Both the position numbers and the translations under genes were made by a program. Positions 7,353-15,735 of a stretch of DNA of 64,000 bases are shown here, one piece after another. The stretch comes from Candidatus Poribacteria bacterium (lineage in GTDB: Bacteria; Poribacteria; WGA-4E; WGA-3G). The stretch is from positions 20,809-84,808 of the forward strand of contig JAAXHL010000065.1 in NCBI GenBank assembly GCA_012270865.1, in the 5' to 3' direction. Position 1 is the first letter of the stretch; the number at the start of each line of letters is the position of its first letter. The notes beneath the pieces are model-generated. The model was not told where the DNA came from, made no database searches, and saw nothing but the letters and a program-made list of their open reading frames with translations.

Positions 7353-8501
7353 CTACGGAACTACTGCGTCCGTCAAGACTTCCGCCTGTACTGGATTTAC
7401 GTAGCACTGATAATGCCGTTCGACATCTGCTGCTGGCGTAATACCTTCGTGGACATAGACCCCAAATCGCAGATGGAAGCGGTCATTTTCGAGTTCATCA
7501 GGCGGATGGTGGAGGATGCTCATCTGTTCTGGTACGGCGATTTCCCCGAAAAAGCCCGGATGTTCGGCATTTTCTGGGTGATCAAACAGTGCGATACCTG
7601 CCACGCCATCTCCGACTGTGCCGCCTAAGTCGCACCACCGCGCGCGTTGATGATGCACGGCTGTTCTCCCGATCAGTCCTTCAGAATTTTCGACATGCCC
7701 GTTCTCTGGGATACCCATTGACGGATTCAGACGCGCGACGCAGAGGAATTGCCGATCGCCGATGTCCAATGGCGGTGTCGTTTCGTGCGTGATTTCGAGA
7801 AACCGTCGCGTATCGTCTGCGTACCATACCCGGGCAGTCCGCGTTTCTGTCATGATAACGTCACCATCGCCCTTGACATGGATCAGGTCTTCGACGAATT
7901 CAGCGTAGACGTTTCCTTCAGTGATTCGTACGAAGCGTTGGTGTAGCATCTTCCCGCAGGGTCCATAAGGCGGTTCATCCCAATCGGACCAGATGTTCGC
8001 GGATCCACCTTCACCGTGTCCTCCGTAGGCGAGATAAAGTCCTGTGTGGTGCGGATGGTCGCTGCCACCAGCCCCGCGGATTACGGTCCCGTGATTCGCG
8101 TTGAGGGGCCAAAAGTAAGGCTTCCAGACACCGAGAAAGTTATACCGTGCGAATACCGCGGTATCGGCAGAAATGAGCAGATGCGCGGGTTTCTGTTCGA
8201 TTTGGTAACGGGTTTTCGGTGGCGTTCCATGGGTCTGTCGGATGGCGTAACATGCCGATGTTCCTGCTGGAAGTTCGCCTGTCTGCCATGCCAACTCACG
8301 TAGCGTCGGTTCAAATTGACATGGGACATCCTCACCGGAGACATGACCGTCTGCATCAGTGATGGACATCGCAAGTGCTGAAGTTCCTTCTTGCCAATCG
8401 GGAAAGTAACGTTTCGGCTTGAAACGCAAGCGGACGAGGTCATTGTGCCGACTGACCGAACCCGCCTCAACTTTGATGATTACACTTTGATTTTTTGTCA
8501 A
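7353..8501 (-). CDS. PmoA-like (DUF6807) family protein
   Basis: A 382-residue protein of the family often labelled PmoA or DUF6807. It has the characteristic DHPHHTGLYLAYGG segment (near residue 150) and several further conserved histidines and tryptophans (NIWSDWDEPPYG, SMGIPENGHVENSEG). Despite the label it has nothing to do with membrane methane monooxygenase: there are no membrane segments. Family members occur in carbohydrate-degradation clusters of Planctomycetes and relatives, which fits the nearby Gfo/Idh/MocA and PhyH genes, but the reaction is not known. No signal peptide is evident. It is read on the opposite strand to its neighbours. Confidence 0.8.
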   Translation of the reverse strand: MTKNQSVIIKVEAGSVSRHNDLVRLRFKPKRYFPDWQEGTSALAMSITDADGHVSGEDVPCQFEPTLRELAWQTGELPAGTSACYAIRQTHGTPPKTRYQIEQKPAHLLISADTAVFARYNFLGVWKPYFWPLNANHGTVIRGAGGSDHPHHTGLYLAYGGHGEGGSANIWSDWDEPPYGPCGKMLHQRFVRITEGNVYAEFVEDLIHVKGDGDVIMTETRTARVWYADDTRRFLEITHETTPPLDIGDRQFLCVARLNPSMGIPENGHVENSEGLIGRTAVHHQRARWCDLGGTVGDGVAGIALFDHPENAEHPGFFGEIAVPEQMSILHHPPDELENDRFHLRFGVYVHEGITPAADVERHYQCYVNPVQAEVLTDAVVP

Positions 8502-8686
8502 CGATTAACTCCTTCTGTAAGTGTACATATTCGATTCAACATAAGCCTACCGCTCACGTCAGATTCATTCGGTTTCATTCAGATGGATAGAATTTTTCAA
8601 TCACTGTTTAGATTATCCATTAATTTTGCCTTTGTGTCAAGTGTAAGGTTCAGGCTAAAGTCCGTTATGAATACTACAAATTCCAG

Positions 8687-8715
8687 TTGACAATATTTCA
8701 ATTAAGTCGTATAGT
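8687..8715 (+). promoter_or_regulatory. Sigma-70-type promoter of the lipoprotein-PhyH operon
   Basis: TTGACA (8687-8692), a 17-base spacer and TATAGT (8710-8715) lie 42 bases before the lipoprotein start. The transcript would begin near 8722 and carry an AGAAGGA ribosome site. It probably also serves the two PhyH-like genes that follow with little spacing. Confidence 0.7.
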
Positions 8716-8757
8716 TGCACCAAGTTAAATCTATCTAAATTGTAGAAGGAAAAGAGA

Positions 8758-9336
8758 ATGAAACACTATAAATGGACACACGATCCCATCAATAACACCA
8801 GAACTCGGCAGATGAAACCGAAATTGAGCATCTTTATTCTACTCACAAGTATGCTTCTGTCTTTGCCATTTGTCGGTTGCGGCAAGATTTTTGTGTATTC
8901 AGAGTTAGAATATAACTATAAAGTACCAGATTTGCCAAAATCCGAGCTCGCGACTATCCAAATTGACACGGAGAGCGAGTGGATACGGCGGCCTGACCTT
9001 ATCCTGTTTCTAGTTGATGGCAAGGTCGCCTTACGTGAGAAAATTGAGTTCTCCAAAGCTATTGATATTGACGAGGTTTTGGTTCTCCCTGGAAAACACA
9101 ACATGTCACTCACGGCTATATACGAAGCTTTTCATGAGCGTAAGCTGAGAGACAGGCAAATTTCGTCAGCATTTTCTGTGGATGTGAAAGCCGGGGGCAT
9201 CTACCTTTTGCGGGGCGAATTTTCGAATGAGATTGATGGCGAACTCGGTTTCCAATGTAAACTGGTTGATACAGTTAAAGATAAAGTTGTCAGCGAGCCG
9301 AAGCTTCTCGGTCAATTTACATCTGACTTGGAATAG
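8758..9336 (+). CDS. Predicted lipoprotein of unknown function
   Basis: A 192-residue protein. From residue 19 the sequence MKPKLSIFILLTSMLLSLPFVGC is a lipoprotein signal peptide with the lipobox FVGC, so the mature protein would be lipid-anchored at a cysteine near residue 41. An internal ATG at 8812 would give a more standard signal peptide, but the AGAAGGA site and promoter favour 8758. The mature part looks like a small beta-rich domain (LVDGKVALREKIEFSKAIDIDEVLVLPGKHNMSL is split by charged turns) and I do not recognise its family. Eight bases after its stop a PhyH-like gene begins, so the two are co-transcribed. Confidence 0.75.
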   Translation: MKHYKWTHDPINNTRTRQMKPKLSIFILLTSMLLSLPFVGCGKIFVYSELEYNYKVPDLPKSELATIQIDTESEWIRRPDLILFLVDGKVALREKIEFSKAIDIDEVLVLPGKHNMSLTAIYEAFHERKLRDRQISSAFSVDVKAGGIYLLRGEFSNEIDGELGFQCKLVDTVKDKVVSEPKLLGQFTSDLE

Positions 9337-9344
9337 GGGATAGT

Positions 9345-10205
9345 ATGCTAATTCGTGGTGAAGATAGTGCCATTGATCTACCTTCGACGCTAACAGAAGA
9401 AGAGAAATGGCATTACGATCTATTTGGTTATCTCGTGCTTCGACAGGTGGTGTCGCCAACAGAGGTTGAACAGATGCTTGGGATCGCAAGCGGATGGTTT
9501 GCGAATCCTGAGACAGCACCAGAACCGGTGAATGTCACCCAAGACGAATACAGTGGCGTGCTAAACAATGTTCAGTACGGTGATCGGATTTTTGAGCGTT
9601 TATCGCTCAATGAGAAGGTGATGCGGATTGTGATGGGTTTGATGTGGAACCGTCCGAGACTCTTTAATTGCGCGCTCGTTTTGCAGAAGCAACGTCCTAT
9701 CCGTGAAGGTGAAAAAGAGAGGCTTCACCGCGACACGAGCGGTTTTGATTTTCCCGATGGATTCCATAACCCGCACAACGACTACCAAGCCGGTAACGGT
9801 CAGATATACAGCAATTACGTCAACACCGCTATAACGCTCGTTGATGTGCCGATAGACAACGGTTTCATGTGCATCCCCGGCACACATAAATCCCAAATCA
9901 AGCTACCTTCTACACTTGACATTGATAACGCGTTGGCACCCGCAATCACATTTGAGTTAAAGGCGGGGGATTGCCTTATCTTCTCATCACGACTGATGCA
10001 CGGTGCAAAGTTTTGGAAAGTTGATTATCCGCGACGGGTCGTCTTCAATCGGTATCAGTTCAGTTTCTATTTTAATGAGAACTATAATTTGCCGATAGAA
10101 GCGCATCGGGATTGCATCTCTGACGATCAATACGAATTGGAATCAGTCCAACGTAGCGAAAAGGGTTTTGCCAAACGGATTCTCGAAAAAATGGGCTTTA
10201 TATAG
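9345..10205 (+). CDS. Phytanoyl-CoA dioxygenase (PhyH) family protein
   Basis: A 286-residue PhyH-family oxygenase. The opening TEEEKWHYDLFGYLVLRQVV is shared with the next gene, so the two are tandem paralogues. LHRDTSG near residue 127 supplies the H-x-D iron ligands; MCIPGTHKS follows near residue 180; RLMHGAKFW and YPRRVVFNRYQ supply the distal histidine and the 2-oxoglutarate arginine. The active site therefore looks complete. It starts 8 bases after the lipoprotein gene. The substrate is unknown; family members hydroxylate lipids, amino acids and secondary metabolites. Confidence 0.85.
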   Translation: MLIRGEDSAIDLPSTLTEEEKWHYDLFGYLVLRQVVSPTEVEQMLGIASGWFANPETAPEPVNVTQDEYSGVLNNVQYGDRIFERLSLNEKVMRIVMGLMWNRPRLFNCALVLQKQRPIREGEKERLHRDTSGFDFPDGFHNPHNDYQAGNGQIYSNYVNTAITLVDVPIDNGFMCIPGTHKSQIKLPSTLDIDNALAPAITFELKAGDCLIFSSRLMHGAKFWKVDYPRRVVFNRYQFSFYFNENYNLPIEAHRDCISDDQYELESVQRSEKGFAKRILEKMGFI

Positions 10206-10234
10206 CAAGTTTTGGCTTGCAAGCTACGCCAAAA
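10204..10234. repeat. 31-bp palindromic repeat, copy 1
   Basis: AGCAAGTTTTGGCTTGCAAG is followed by CTACGCCAAAA. It contains the palindrome GCTTGCAAGC flanked by TTTTGG and CCAAAA. It abuts the stop of the first PhyH gene and ends at the ribosome site of the second. A copy with 29 of 31 identical bases lies inside a methyltransferase gene at 62199-62229. Confidence 0.8.
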
Positions 10235-10245
10235 GGAGTGGAACT

Positions 10246-11064
10246 ATGCTGACGCAGGAAGAGAAGTGGTACCTTGATCTACTCGGCTATTTTGTGGTGC
10301 GAAACGCCGTGCCGAAAGCGGATGTTGAATTGATGAAGGCGCAGATGTTCGAGTGGTACGAATGGGACGCGTCAGATTTCAAGTACCCCATGCGAATTAA
10401 CACGCCAGAAGGAAAACCGTGGTGGGTCTACAACATGCATTACGGGCATGAAGCGTTCCAACGACTCCTCTTGAATCCAGAAATCCTGCGTGTAGCGACT
10501 GCCTTGACTTGGAACTATCCGCGAGTTTTCGATGTGGTGGCGAATATCTGCTATCCCAATGCGGATGGTTTGGAACTGCACGGTGGTCATGAAGGTTGGT
10601 TTAGAAGTCCGCACCACCAATACCAAGTTGCCAATGATGAGATCTTCGCGAGTTTCTTTAATCTCTCCGTTTCGTTAGTGGATGTACCACCCGGCAACGG
10701 GTTTGCGTGCATTCCGGGAAGCCACAAATCTAACTTCCAGTATCCAGAACACATCACGATGGATGATCCACCACCGACGGTCCACAATGTCCCCGTAAAC
10801 GCTGGCGACTTCATAGTGTTTCTACCAAAGACACGGCATGCTGGGAGACGCTGGAGCCACGAAGCCTACCCGCGAATGACGGTCTTCTTACGCTGGGTCT
10901 ATGCGAAACAGTTTCACCATGCAGATGCGTCCTTACGGCTTCCATTTGACGCACATAAGGACGAAATTCCGGAAGCACTCCACGAACTTGAGAGCCGCGA
11001 CCACGGACAGCGAAAGGCATTAGGTGAACTCATAGATCCGTTTAAAGTAGATGTTCCCGAATGA
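10246..11064 (+). CDS. PhyH-family protein with an H-x-G iron site
   Basis: A 272-residue paralogue of the preceding PhyH gene. ATG at 10246 is chosen because AAAAGGAG precedes it by 6 bases. It aligns with its neighbour throughout (EEKWYLDLLGYFVVRNAV at the start, ACIPGSHKS in the middle). At the position of the H-R-D iron motif, however, it reads LHGGHEG (near residue 111), so the metal-binding aspartate is glycine. The distal TRHAGRRW histidine and the YPRMTVFLR arginine are kept. In Fe/2-oxoglutarate halogenases the same acid-to-glycine or alanine change opens a site for chloride. H-G-G variants also occur in other PhyH proteins, so halogenation is only a possibility. Confidence 0.8.
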   Translation: MLTQEEKWYLDLLGYFVVRNAVPKADVELMKAQMFEWYEWDASDFKYPMRINTPEGKPWWVYNMHYGHEAFQRLLLNPEILRVATALTWNYPRVFDVVANICYPNADGLELHGGHEGWFRSPHHQYQVANDEIFASFFNLSVSLVDVPPGNGFACIPGSHKSNFQYPEHITMDDPPPTVHNVPVNAGDFIVFLPKTRHAGRRWSHEAYPRMTVFLRWVYAKQFHHADASLRLPFDAHKDEIPEALHELESRDHGQRKALGELIDPFKVDVPE

Positions 11065-11077
11065 AGCCAAAAAAGCG

Positions 11078-11106
11078 TTGACGTGAAGTTAGAGAATTGG
11101 TAAGAT
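11078..11106 (+). promoter_or_regulatory. Promoter of the NuoE-NuoF fusion gene
   Basis: TTGACG (11078-11083), a 17-base spacer and TAAGAT (11101-11106) lie 42 bases before the ATG at 11149. The -10 box is imperfect, so strength is uncertain. It lies directly after the stop of the preceding PhyH-family gene. Confidence 0.5.
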
Positions 11107-11148
11107 GCACAAGGATACCAGTTTTGTGTTACAGTATTGGAGAGATAG

Positions 11149-12780
11149 ATGGCAGCCCCGACGAATCGAGAAGTAATTGACCAGTGGCGCGATGAACCTG
11201 CGCCGTTGCTTGCCTTATTACATGTTTTCCATGACCGAGACGGGTTCATTTCGGAGTCGGTTCTTCGCGACATCGCTGTTGGACTTCGGATTCCGCTTGC
11301 TGAACTTTTTGGTACGTTAACGTTTTACCACCATTTTGCACGTGAGGCACCCGGACAGAGCGCACCGCGTGTCTGTACCGGTCCCGTCTGTCGGTTACAA
11401 GGCGGTCTGGAAATCCTTGAGGCACTCAGCGACGAAGATGCGACTCCGATGCCGTGTGCTGGAAGATGCGACGATTGTGTTCCAGTGCTGAAGGGGCATG
11501 AGGTATTCGTTGGAAAGCAGGCGGACACGCTCTCCGTGCAACCCTCCCCTTTACCGCCACCCTATCCGGGAAACGGTGAAGAGTGTATCTTCGCCGAGAT
11601 TCGTGAACCGGGACGCAGCACTTTAGCAGGCTATCGACGTACCGGTGGTTATGAAGCGTTGACGCGCGCAGTGAGGACCTTCACCCAGGTGGATGTAATT
11701 GAAACCCTGAAGGAGAGTCAACTCGCGGGTCGCGGTGGTGCCGGGTTTCCGACAGGTATGAAGTGGGAATCGGTTCTGAATGCGCCGGGTGAACCGAAAA
11801 CAATTGTCTGCAACGCAGATGAAGGCGAACCGGGATGCTTTAAAGATCGCGTCATTCTTGATTATGCGCCGCACGCTGTGATCGAAGGGATGACACTTGC
11901 GGCTTACGCGACAGGTGCGACGCGCGGCTTTATTTATCTCCGATATGAGTATCCGGAGACTTTAAAGATACTTGAACGTGCTTTGTCAGAAGCGGCGGCA
12001 GCGGGGCTGCTTGGGGATTCAATCCTCGGTGAGGATTTTGACTTCCACATCTATATTCGGCGTGGTGCCGGTGCTTATGTCTGCGGTGAAGAGGGTTCGC
12101 TGTTAAATAGCCTTGAAGGGAAACATCCGTTTCCGCGGAATCGTCCACCGTATCCTGTGACGCATGGATTTGAGGATCTACCGACTGTGGTGAATAATGT
12201 AGAGACGCTTGCTGCAGCGACACAGATTCTACGACACGGTGCTGCGTGGTATAAGGGTCTCAGTTACGACGAAAACTTGGCAGGTACAAAGATTATTAGT
12301 CTTTCTGGCGATATTCAGAGACCTGGGAATTACGAGGTTCCGTTTGGACTTCCGTTGAAAACGCTTCTCTATGAATGGGCAGGCGGTGCGCCGGACGGAC
12401 GCGAAATTCAAGCGATTACGACGGCTGGGTTATCTGGTGGATTTATCGCTGGCGATGATCTGGATAGAACGATTGATGAGCCGAGTTTTCAGGAAGTCGG
12501 CGCGATGCTTGGCGCAGCGGGGATTATGGTTTTCGACGATACGCGAGATATGTTTGATGTCGCTCACAATGCGATGGAATTCTTTGCTGAGGAGTCTTGC
12601 GGGAAATGTTTTCCGTGCCGTATCGGTACGCAGCGGTTGACGGAACTTTTGTCTGCCCCGTTGGGAAGGGATTCGGAGGCACTAATTTCGGAGATTGGAG
12701 CCGTTATGAAGGCGACGAGTGCGTGTGGACTCGGTACCGCCGCGCCAAATATTACGGACAGTTTGATGCGCTACTTTTAA
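11149..12780 (+). CDS. NuoE-NuoF fusion, NADH dehydrogenase-type flavoprotein
   Basis: A 543-residue fusion. Residues 1-125 are a NuoE-type thioredoxin-like [2Fe-2S] domain with VCTGPVC and PCAGRC as the four ligand cysteines. The rest is NuoF: GRGGAGFPTGMKW binds FMN, CNADEGEPGCFKDR is the NADH-site signature, and ESCGKCFPCRIGTQRL carries the [4Fe-4S] cysteines. Such subunits feed electrons from NADH in complex I, NAD-linked hydrogenases (HoxF) and formate dehydrogenases (FdsB). None of the partner subunits is nearby: an MFS transporter follows and PhyH genes precede. It may work with a dehydrogenase encoded elsewhere. ATG is preceded by GGAGAGA. Confidence 0.9.
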   Translation: MAAPTNREVIDQWRDEPAPLLALLHVFHDRDGFISESVLRDIAVGLRIPLAELFGTLTFYHHFAREAPGQSAPRVCTGPVCRLQGGLEILEALSDEDATPMPCAGRCDDCVPVLKGHEVFVGKQADTLSVQPSPLPPPYPGNGEECIFAEIREPGRSTLAGYRRTGGYEALTRAVRTFTQVDVIETLKESQLAGRGGAGFPTGMKWESVLNAPGEPKTIVCNADEGEPGCFKDRVILDYAPHAVIEGMTLAAYATGATRGFIYLRYEYPETLKILERALSEAAAAGLLGDSILGEDFDFHIYIRRGAGAYVCGEEGSLLNSLEGKHPFPRNRPPYPVTHGFEDLPTVVNNVETLAAATQILRHGAAWYKGLSYDENLAGTKIISLSGDIQRPGNYEVPFGLPLKTLLYEWAGGAPDGREIQAITTAGLSGGFIAGDDLDRTIDEPSFQEVGAMLGAAGIMVFDDTRDMFDVAHNAMEFFAEESCGKCFPCRIGTQRLTELLSAPLGRDSEALISEIGAVMKATSACGLGTAAPNITDSLMRYF

Positions 12781-12786
12781 CGCAGC

Positions 12787-13959
12787 ATGTGGAATCGCGG
12801 GTTTATACTTCTTTGTGCCATCGTGTTTGTTGTCGGTTTGGTGACGGGACCGGTACAGATGCTGTTTCCGGTCTATGCGGAAACGGTTTTAGAGGAGAGT
12901 GCGCTGTTCGCGGCACTGTTACGGGCACTGCCTATCGGACTTGGTGGTATCTCAGCACTCATCGGTGGGACGCTCTGTGACCGGTTCGGACGAAAACCGA
13001 CCGTGCTAATCGGGATGACGGGTGCGGTGGTGGTCGGCACGCTTTTTACGACGCAGACCCCCTTGTTTCTTTGGGGTATCCTCTGTTATGAAGGGATTGC
13101 TTCCGGTTTCAAAACCGCAGGCGGACAGACCTATCTCATTAGTTCTGTGCCTCCTGAGCGTTTAGGGTTAGCGACGGGATTGTACTTCATCAGCAGTACT
13201 GTCGGAAATGCGATCGGGAGTGCTATTGCGGGTGAAGTTATTGATCGCACGAGTTATGGTACTTTTGGGGTCGGTGCGGCGGTTCTGGCGGGTGTTCTAT
13301 TTGTAGGTGCGTGCCTTTTTCTACCGCGACTGGTACAGTCTTCGGACACGCAACGAAAGCGTGAGGGGATATGGAAGTCAACTCTTAACGTTGAGGCGTA
13401 TCTGAATCTGATTCGACGGCGAGAGATGCGGATGCTGATCGGTTTACGCGTTTTTCCGACCTATTATTGGGGTTCCGTCAATCTGCTGATGCCGATTTTG
13501 ATTGAACGTATTGCTGGCGTGAAGGCGACGGGTTATTACGGTGCGGTCAGTCTTTTGTTCGCCTTCGGGTGCCAACTGGCTGTTGGGCGGATGTGTGATG
13601 CGGTTGGGCATCGTGCGCCTGCGCTTGTGGCGAGTGCTATTGTGACATTTCTCGCTTTTGGTGTAGCGTTTTTTCATAAATCTTTGATAGCATTAGAAGT
13701 TTTCGGGATACTCGGTGCAGGTGCGGCGTGGGCACTTTCGACGACGATTCCGCGGTTTATCAATGAATTTACTGAGCCTGATGAGAAGGGGCACGGTGTG
13801 GGTCTCACACATTTAGCATGGAGTAGCGGATTTCTTCTTGGTTACGTCGCGAGCGGTGTTTTGGTTTATATCTCTGTTGGCGTTCCGTTTATTGTCGCAG
13901 GAATTTTCCTGATTTTTTCTACAGGTGTTGCCTATAGGCTTTGGTCTTCTAACGATTAG
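12787..13959 (+). CDS. MFS transporter
   Basis: A 390-residue protein with about 12 hydrophobic segments typical of the major facilitator superfamily. The cytoplasmic loop signature between helices 2 and 3 reads GGTLCDRFGRKPTVL (near residue 62). A longer charged loop around residues 178-215 (SSDTQRKREG) separates the two six-helix halves, and a second partial signature GRMCDAVGHRAPAL opens the second half. It starts 6 bases after the NuoE-NuoF stop, so the genes are probably co-transcribed. The transported compound cannot be read from sequence. Confidence 0.9.
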   Translation: MWNRGFILLCAIVFVVGLVTGPVQMLFPVYAETVLEESALFAALLRALPIGLGGISALIGGTLCDRFGRKPTVLIGMTGAVVVGTLFTTQTPLFLWGILCYEGIASGFKTAGGQTYLISSVPPERLGLATGLYFISSTVGNAIGSAIAGEVIDRTSYGTFGVGAAVLAGVLFVGACLFLPRLVQSSDTQRKREGIWKSTLNVEAYLNLIRRREMRMLIGLRVFPTYYWGSVNLLMPILIERIAGVKATGYYGAVSLLFAFGCQLAVGRMCDAVGHRAPALVASAIVTFLAFGVAFFHKSLIALEVFGILGAGAAWALSTTIPRFINEFTEPDEKGHGVGLTHLAWSSGFLLGYVASGVLVYISVGVPFIVAGIFLIFSTGVAYRLWSSND

Positions 13960-14021
13960 GTCTTCGCTCCGTTTTCGTTTAGTTTGTGCCTTTTACGGAA
14001 CAGATTACTACTTAATCTCAC

Positions 14022-14122
14022 AGGACTTACGCAAATTTAGCACATGATGGTAGATTTTTTTAGTTTTAAACCCCCTAAATCCCCCTTATCAGGGGGACTT
14101 TAAGAGGAATTGCGTAAGCCCT
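14022..14122. repeat. MITE-like element, copy 1
   Basis: A 101-base element with terminal inverted repeats AGGACTTACGCAA (14022-14034) and TTGCGTAAGCCCT (14110-14122), one mismatch. ATCTCA occurs at 14015-14020 and again at 14123-14128, which looks like a target-site duplication. A hairpin TCCCCC-TTATCA-GGGGGA lies inside. A second element with the same ends is at 19221-19340. The two interiors do not look alike beyond the ends. Confidence 0.75.
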
Positions 14123-14214
14123 ATCTCATAAACCATGAGGTGCGCTTTATGTGTGCGCCTCATATTACAAAAACCGCGGTTGAGAGCCGCGACTACAAAA
14201 CGAAGGAAAGCATA

Positions 14215-14742
14215 ATGGTTATTGCAGAACTTGATTTAGAAAATGCAGAACATCTTGAACTTACGGATGCTCAGTGGCGTTTTGGTGAGGGACTCGTCCC
14301 GGGTGAACCGAACGGTGGATTAGTTGACCGGTTAGCAGAAGTGTCTGCTCGCCTTGCTGATTATGATGATTCCGGGTGGCCGGTTTGTGAGAATATCCAA
14401 GAAGTCATCTTATCGGGCCTCTGCTTCGGTTGGTATCGGATCACAGTCACGATTCCTGAAGAGGTTGATGGAACGTCGGTTGCCGGTTCAAAGGTCTGGT
14501 TTCATACGTGCATTGACGACTACGGCGAAGTCTGGGTTGATGGTGAGATTGATCTGGCTTTTGGGGAGTCTGGACGGGGTGCTGCGTCTGGTTTCAATAC
14601 GCCGCAACGCGTTGTTGTGACGGAAAGCGCGGAACCCGGGGCGAAACACGTTATCGCGTGTTTGGCGATTAATGGTCCCCTTGCGAGACCGGGTGGTGGT
14701 ATCTTCCTCCGTTTCGCAAAATTAGAGTTTGAGCGAGAATAG
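14215..14742 (+). CDS. Jelly-roll, galactose-binding-like protein
   Basis: A 175-residue protein with no signal peptide. ATG at 14215 is chosen because GAAGGAAAG precedes it; an in-frame ATG at 14110 would begin inside the MITE. The sequence FGWYRITVTIPEEVDG...VWFHTCIDDYGEVWVDGEIDL has the pattern of the beta-sandwich sugar-binding domain found at the N-terminus of many beta-galactosidase-like enzymes (the strand before 'W-x-x-x-Y/W-R' and the D-D-x-x-x-V-W-V-N/D-G motif). No catalytic domain follows. It probably binds carbohydrate, but no ligand can be assigned. Confidence 0.65.
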   Translation: MVIAELDLENAEHLELTDAQWRFGEGLVPGEPNGGLVDRLAEVSARLADYDDSGWPVCENIQEVILSGLCFGWYRITVTIPEEVDGTSVAGSKVWFHTCIDDYGEVWVDGEIDLAFGESGRGAASGFNTPQRVVVTESAEPGAKHVIACLAINGPLARPGGGIFLRFAKLEFERE

Positions 14743-14865
14743 CCGTTAGCGTCTTGGCTGTCGGCTTTCAGCCGTCGGTTTTCAGTTAAGAAATTTTCGT
14801 TTAGCAAGGCTTCCTCTTGCTGACTGCTGATTGCTGACAGTTGACACCATATTAAAGGAAAAAAA

Positions 14866-15558
14866 TTGCCTAAAAAAGCGGTTGTTTTACTCAGTGGCGG
14901 CTTAGATTCAACAACGACGCTTGCTATCGCGCGCAGTGAGGGTTATGATACCTACGCAATGAGTTTTCGGTACGGTCAACGGCACACGGTGGAGCTGCAG
15001 TTCGCAGAGAAAGTCGCGAATGCGTTAGGCGTGAAACAGCACACGATTGTTGACATTGATCTGTGGGTCTTCGGCGGCTCCGCATTAACAGCAGATATTG
15101 AGGTTCCAAAAGATAGGTCTGATGCGGAAATGGGGGATAGCATACCGATAACTTATGTCCCTGCCCGAAACACAATTTTTCTCTCCTACGCGCTTGCTTG
15201 GGCTGAGGTCCTCGTCACGGATACGATTTTTATCGGTGCTAACGCTGTGGATTACAGCGGTTATCCGGATTGTCGTCCGGAGTACATGGAGGCGTATCAA
15301 AGGATGGCGAACCTTGCGACACAAGCCGGTGTTGAAGGTAAAACAGAAATGAAAATCCGCGCGCCCCTGATGGAGAAAACGAAGGCTGAAATCATCCAAA
15401 TCGGTACTGCACTGGGTGTCGATTATAGTCTGACCTTAAGTTGTTACGATCCGGATGCTGAGGGCAGAGCATGTGGCGGTTGTGATAGCTGCCTACTCCG
15501 AAAGAGAGGCTTTAAGGAAGCAGGTATCCCCGATCCGACTCACTATATGCGTCATTAG
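14866..15558 (+). CDS. queC: 7-cyano-7-deazaguanine synthase QueC
   Basis: A 230-residue ATP-dependent enzyme converting 7-carboxy-7-deazaguanine to preQ0, the precursor of queuosine in tRNA and of deazaguanines in DNA. The PP-loop [10 protein letters not shown] (near residues 8-17) binds ATP. The C-terminus has the zinc-binding cysteine cluster [18 protein letters not shown]. The start codon is TTG at 14866 with AAAGGA upstream, giving [12 protein letters not shown]; no ATG or GTG fits the conserved N-terminus. queD, queE and folE are not in the window. Length and motifs match the family. Confidence 0.95.
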   Translation: MPKKAVVLLSGGLDSTTTLAIARSEGYDTYAMSFRYGQRHTVELQFAEKVANALGVKQHTIVDIDLWVFGGSALTADIEVPKDRSDAEMGDSIPITYVPARNTIFLSYALAWAEVLVTDTIFIGANAVDYSGYPDCRPEYMEAYQRMANLATQAGVEGKTEMKIRAPLMEKTKAEIIQIGTALGVDYSLTLSCYDPDAEGRACGGCDSCLLRKRGFKEAGIPDPTHYMRH

Positions 15559-15664
15559 AATATTTCAACAAGTGTGGTATTCAACTTGGCATGGCGCAGC
15601 GTACGCTCACAAAAACTACCTAACCTACCATTTCTCCGTAAAAAAGGAGGCACTATCAGTGTTT

Positions 15665-15732
15665 AGTTATCGGTTGTCAGAGAGAAGAGTATCCTCTGAC
15701 TGATAACTGATAACTGATAACTGACAACCATT
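15665..15732. repeat. TAACTG-family palindromic repeat
   Basis: AGTTATCGGTTGTCAGAG is followed after 11 bases by CTCTGACTGATAACT and then three TGATAAC units. The arms pair to form a hairpin, and the right arm is extended as a short tandem repeat. Similar structures occur at 29272-29395, 33328-33446, 52888-52957 and 56491-56615. Confidence 0.75.
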
Positions 15733-15735
15733 AGA

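Noticed and set aside
8302..8330. tRNA-like GGTTCAAATT box
   Set aside because: No acceptor or anticodon stems can be folded around it and it lies within the PmoA-like coding sequence.
7353..8501. Methane monooxygenase subunit PmoA
   Set aside because: Only the family label suggests it. The protein is soluble and carries the DUF6807 DHPHHTG motif, with no membrane segments or copper-site pattern.
11149..12780. Part of a complex I operon
   Set aside because: No other nuo genes lie on either side; neighbours are an MFS transporter and oxygenases.
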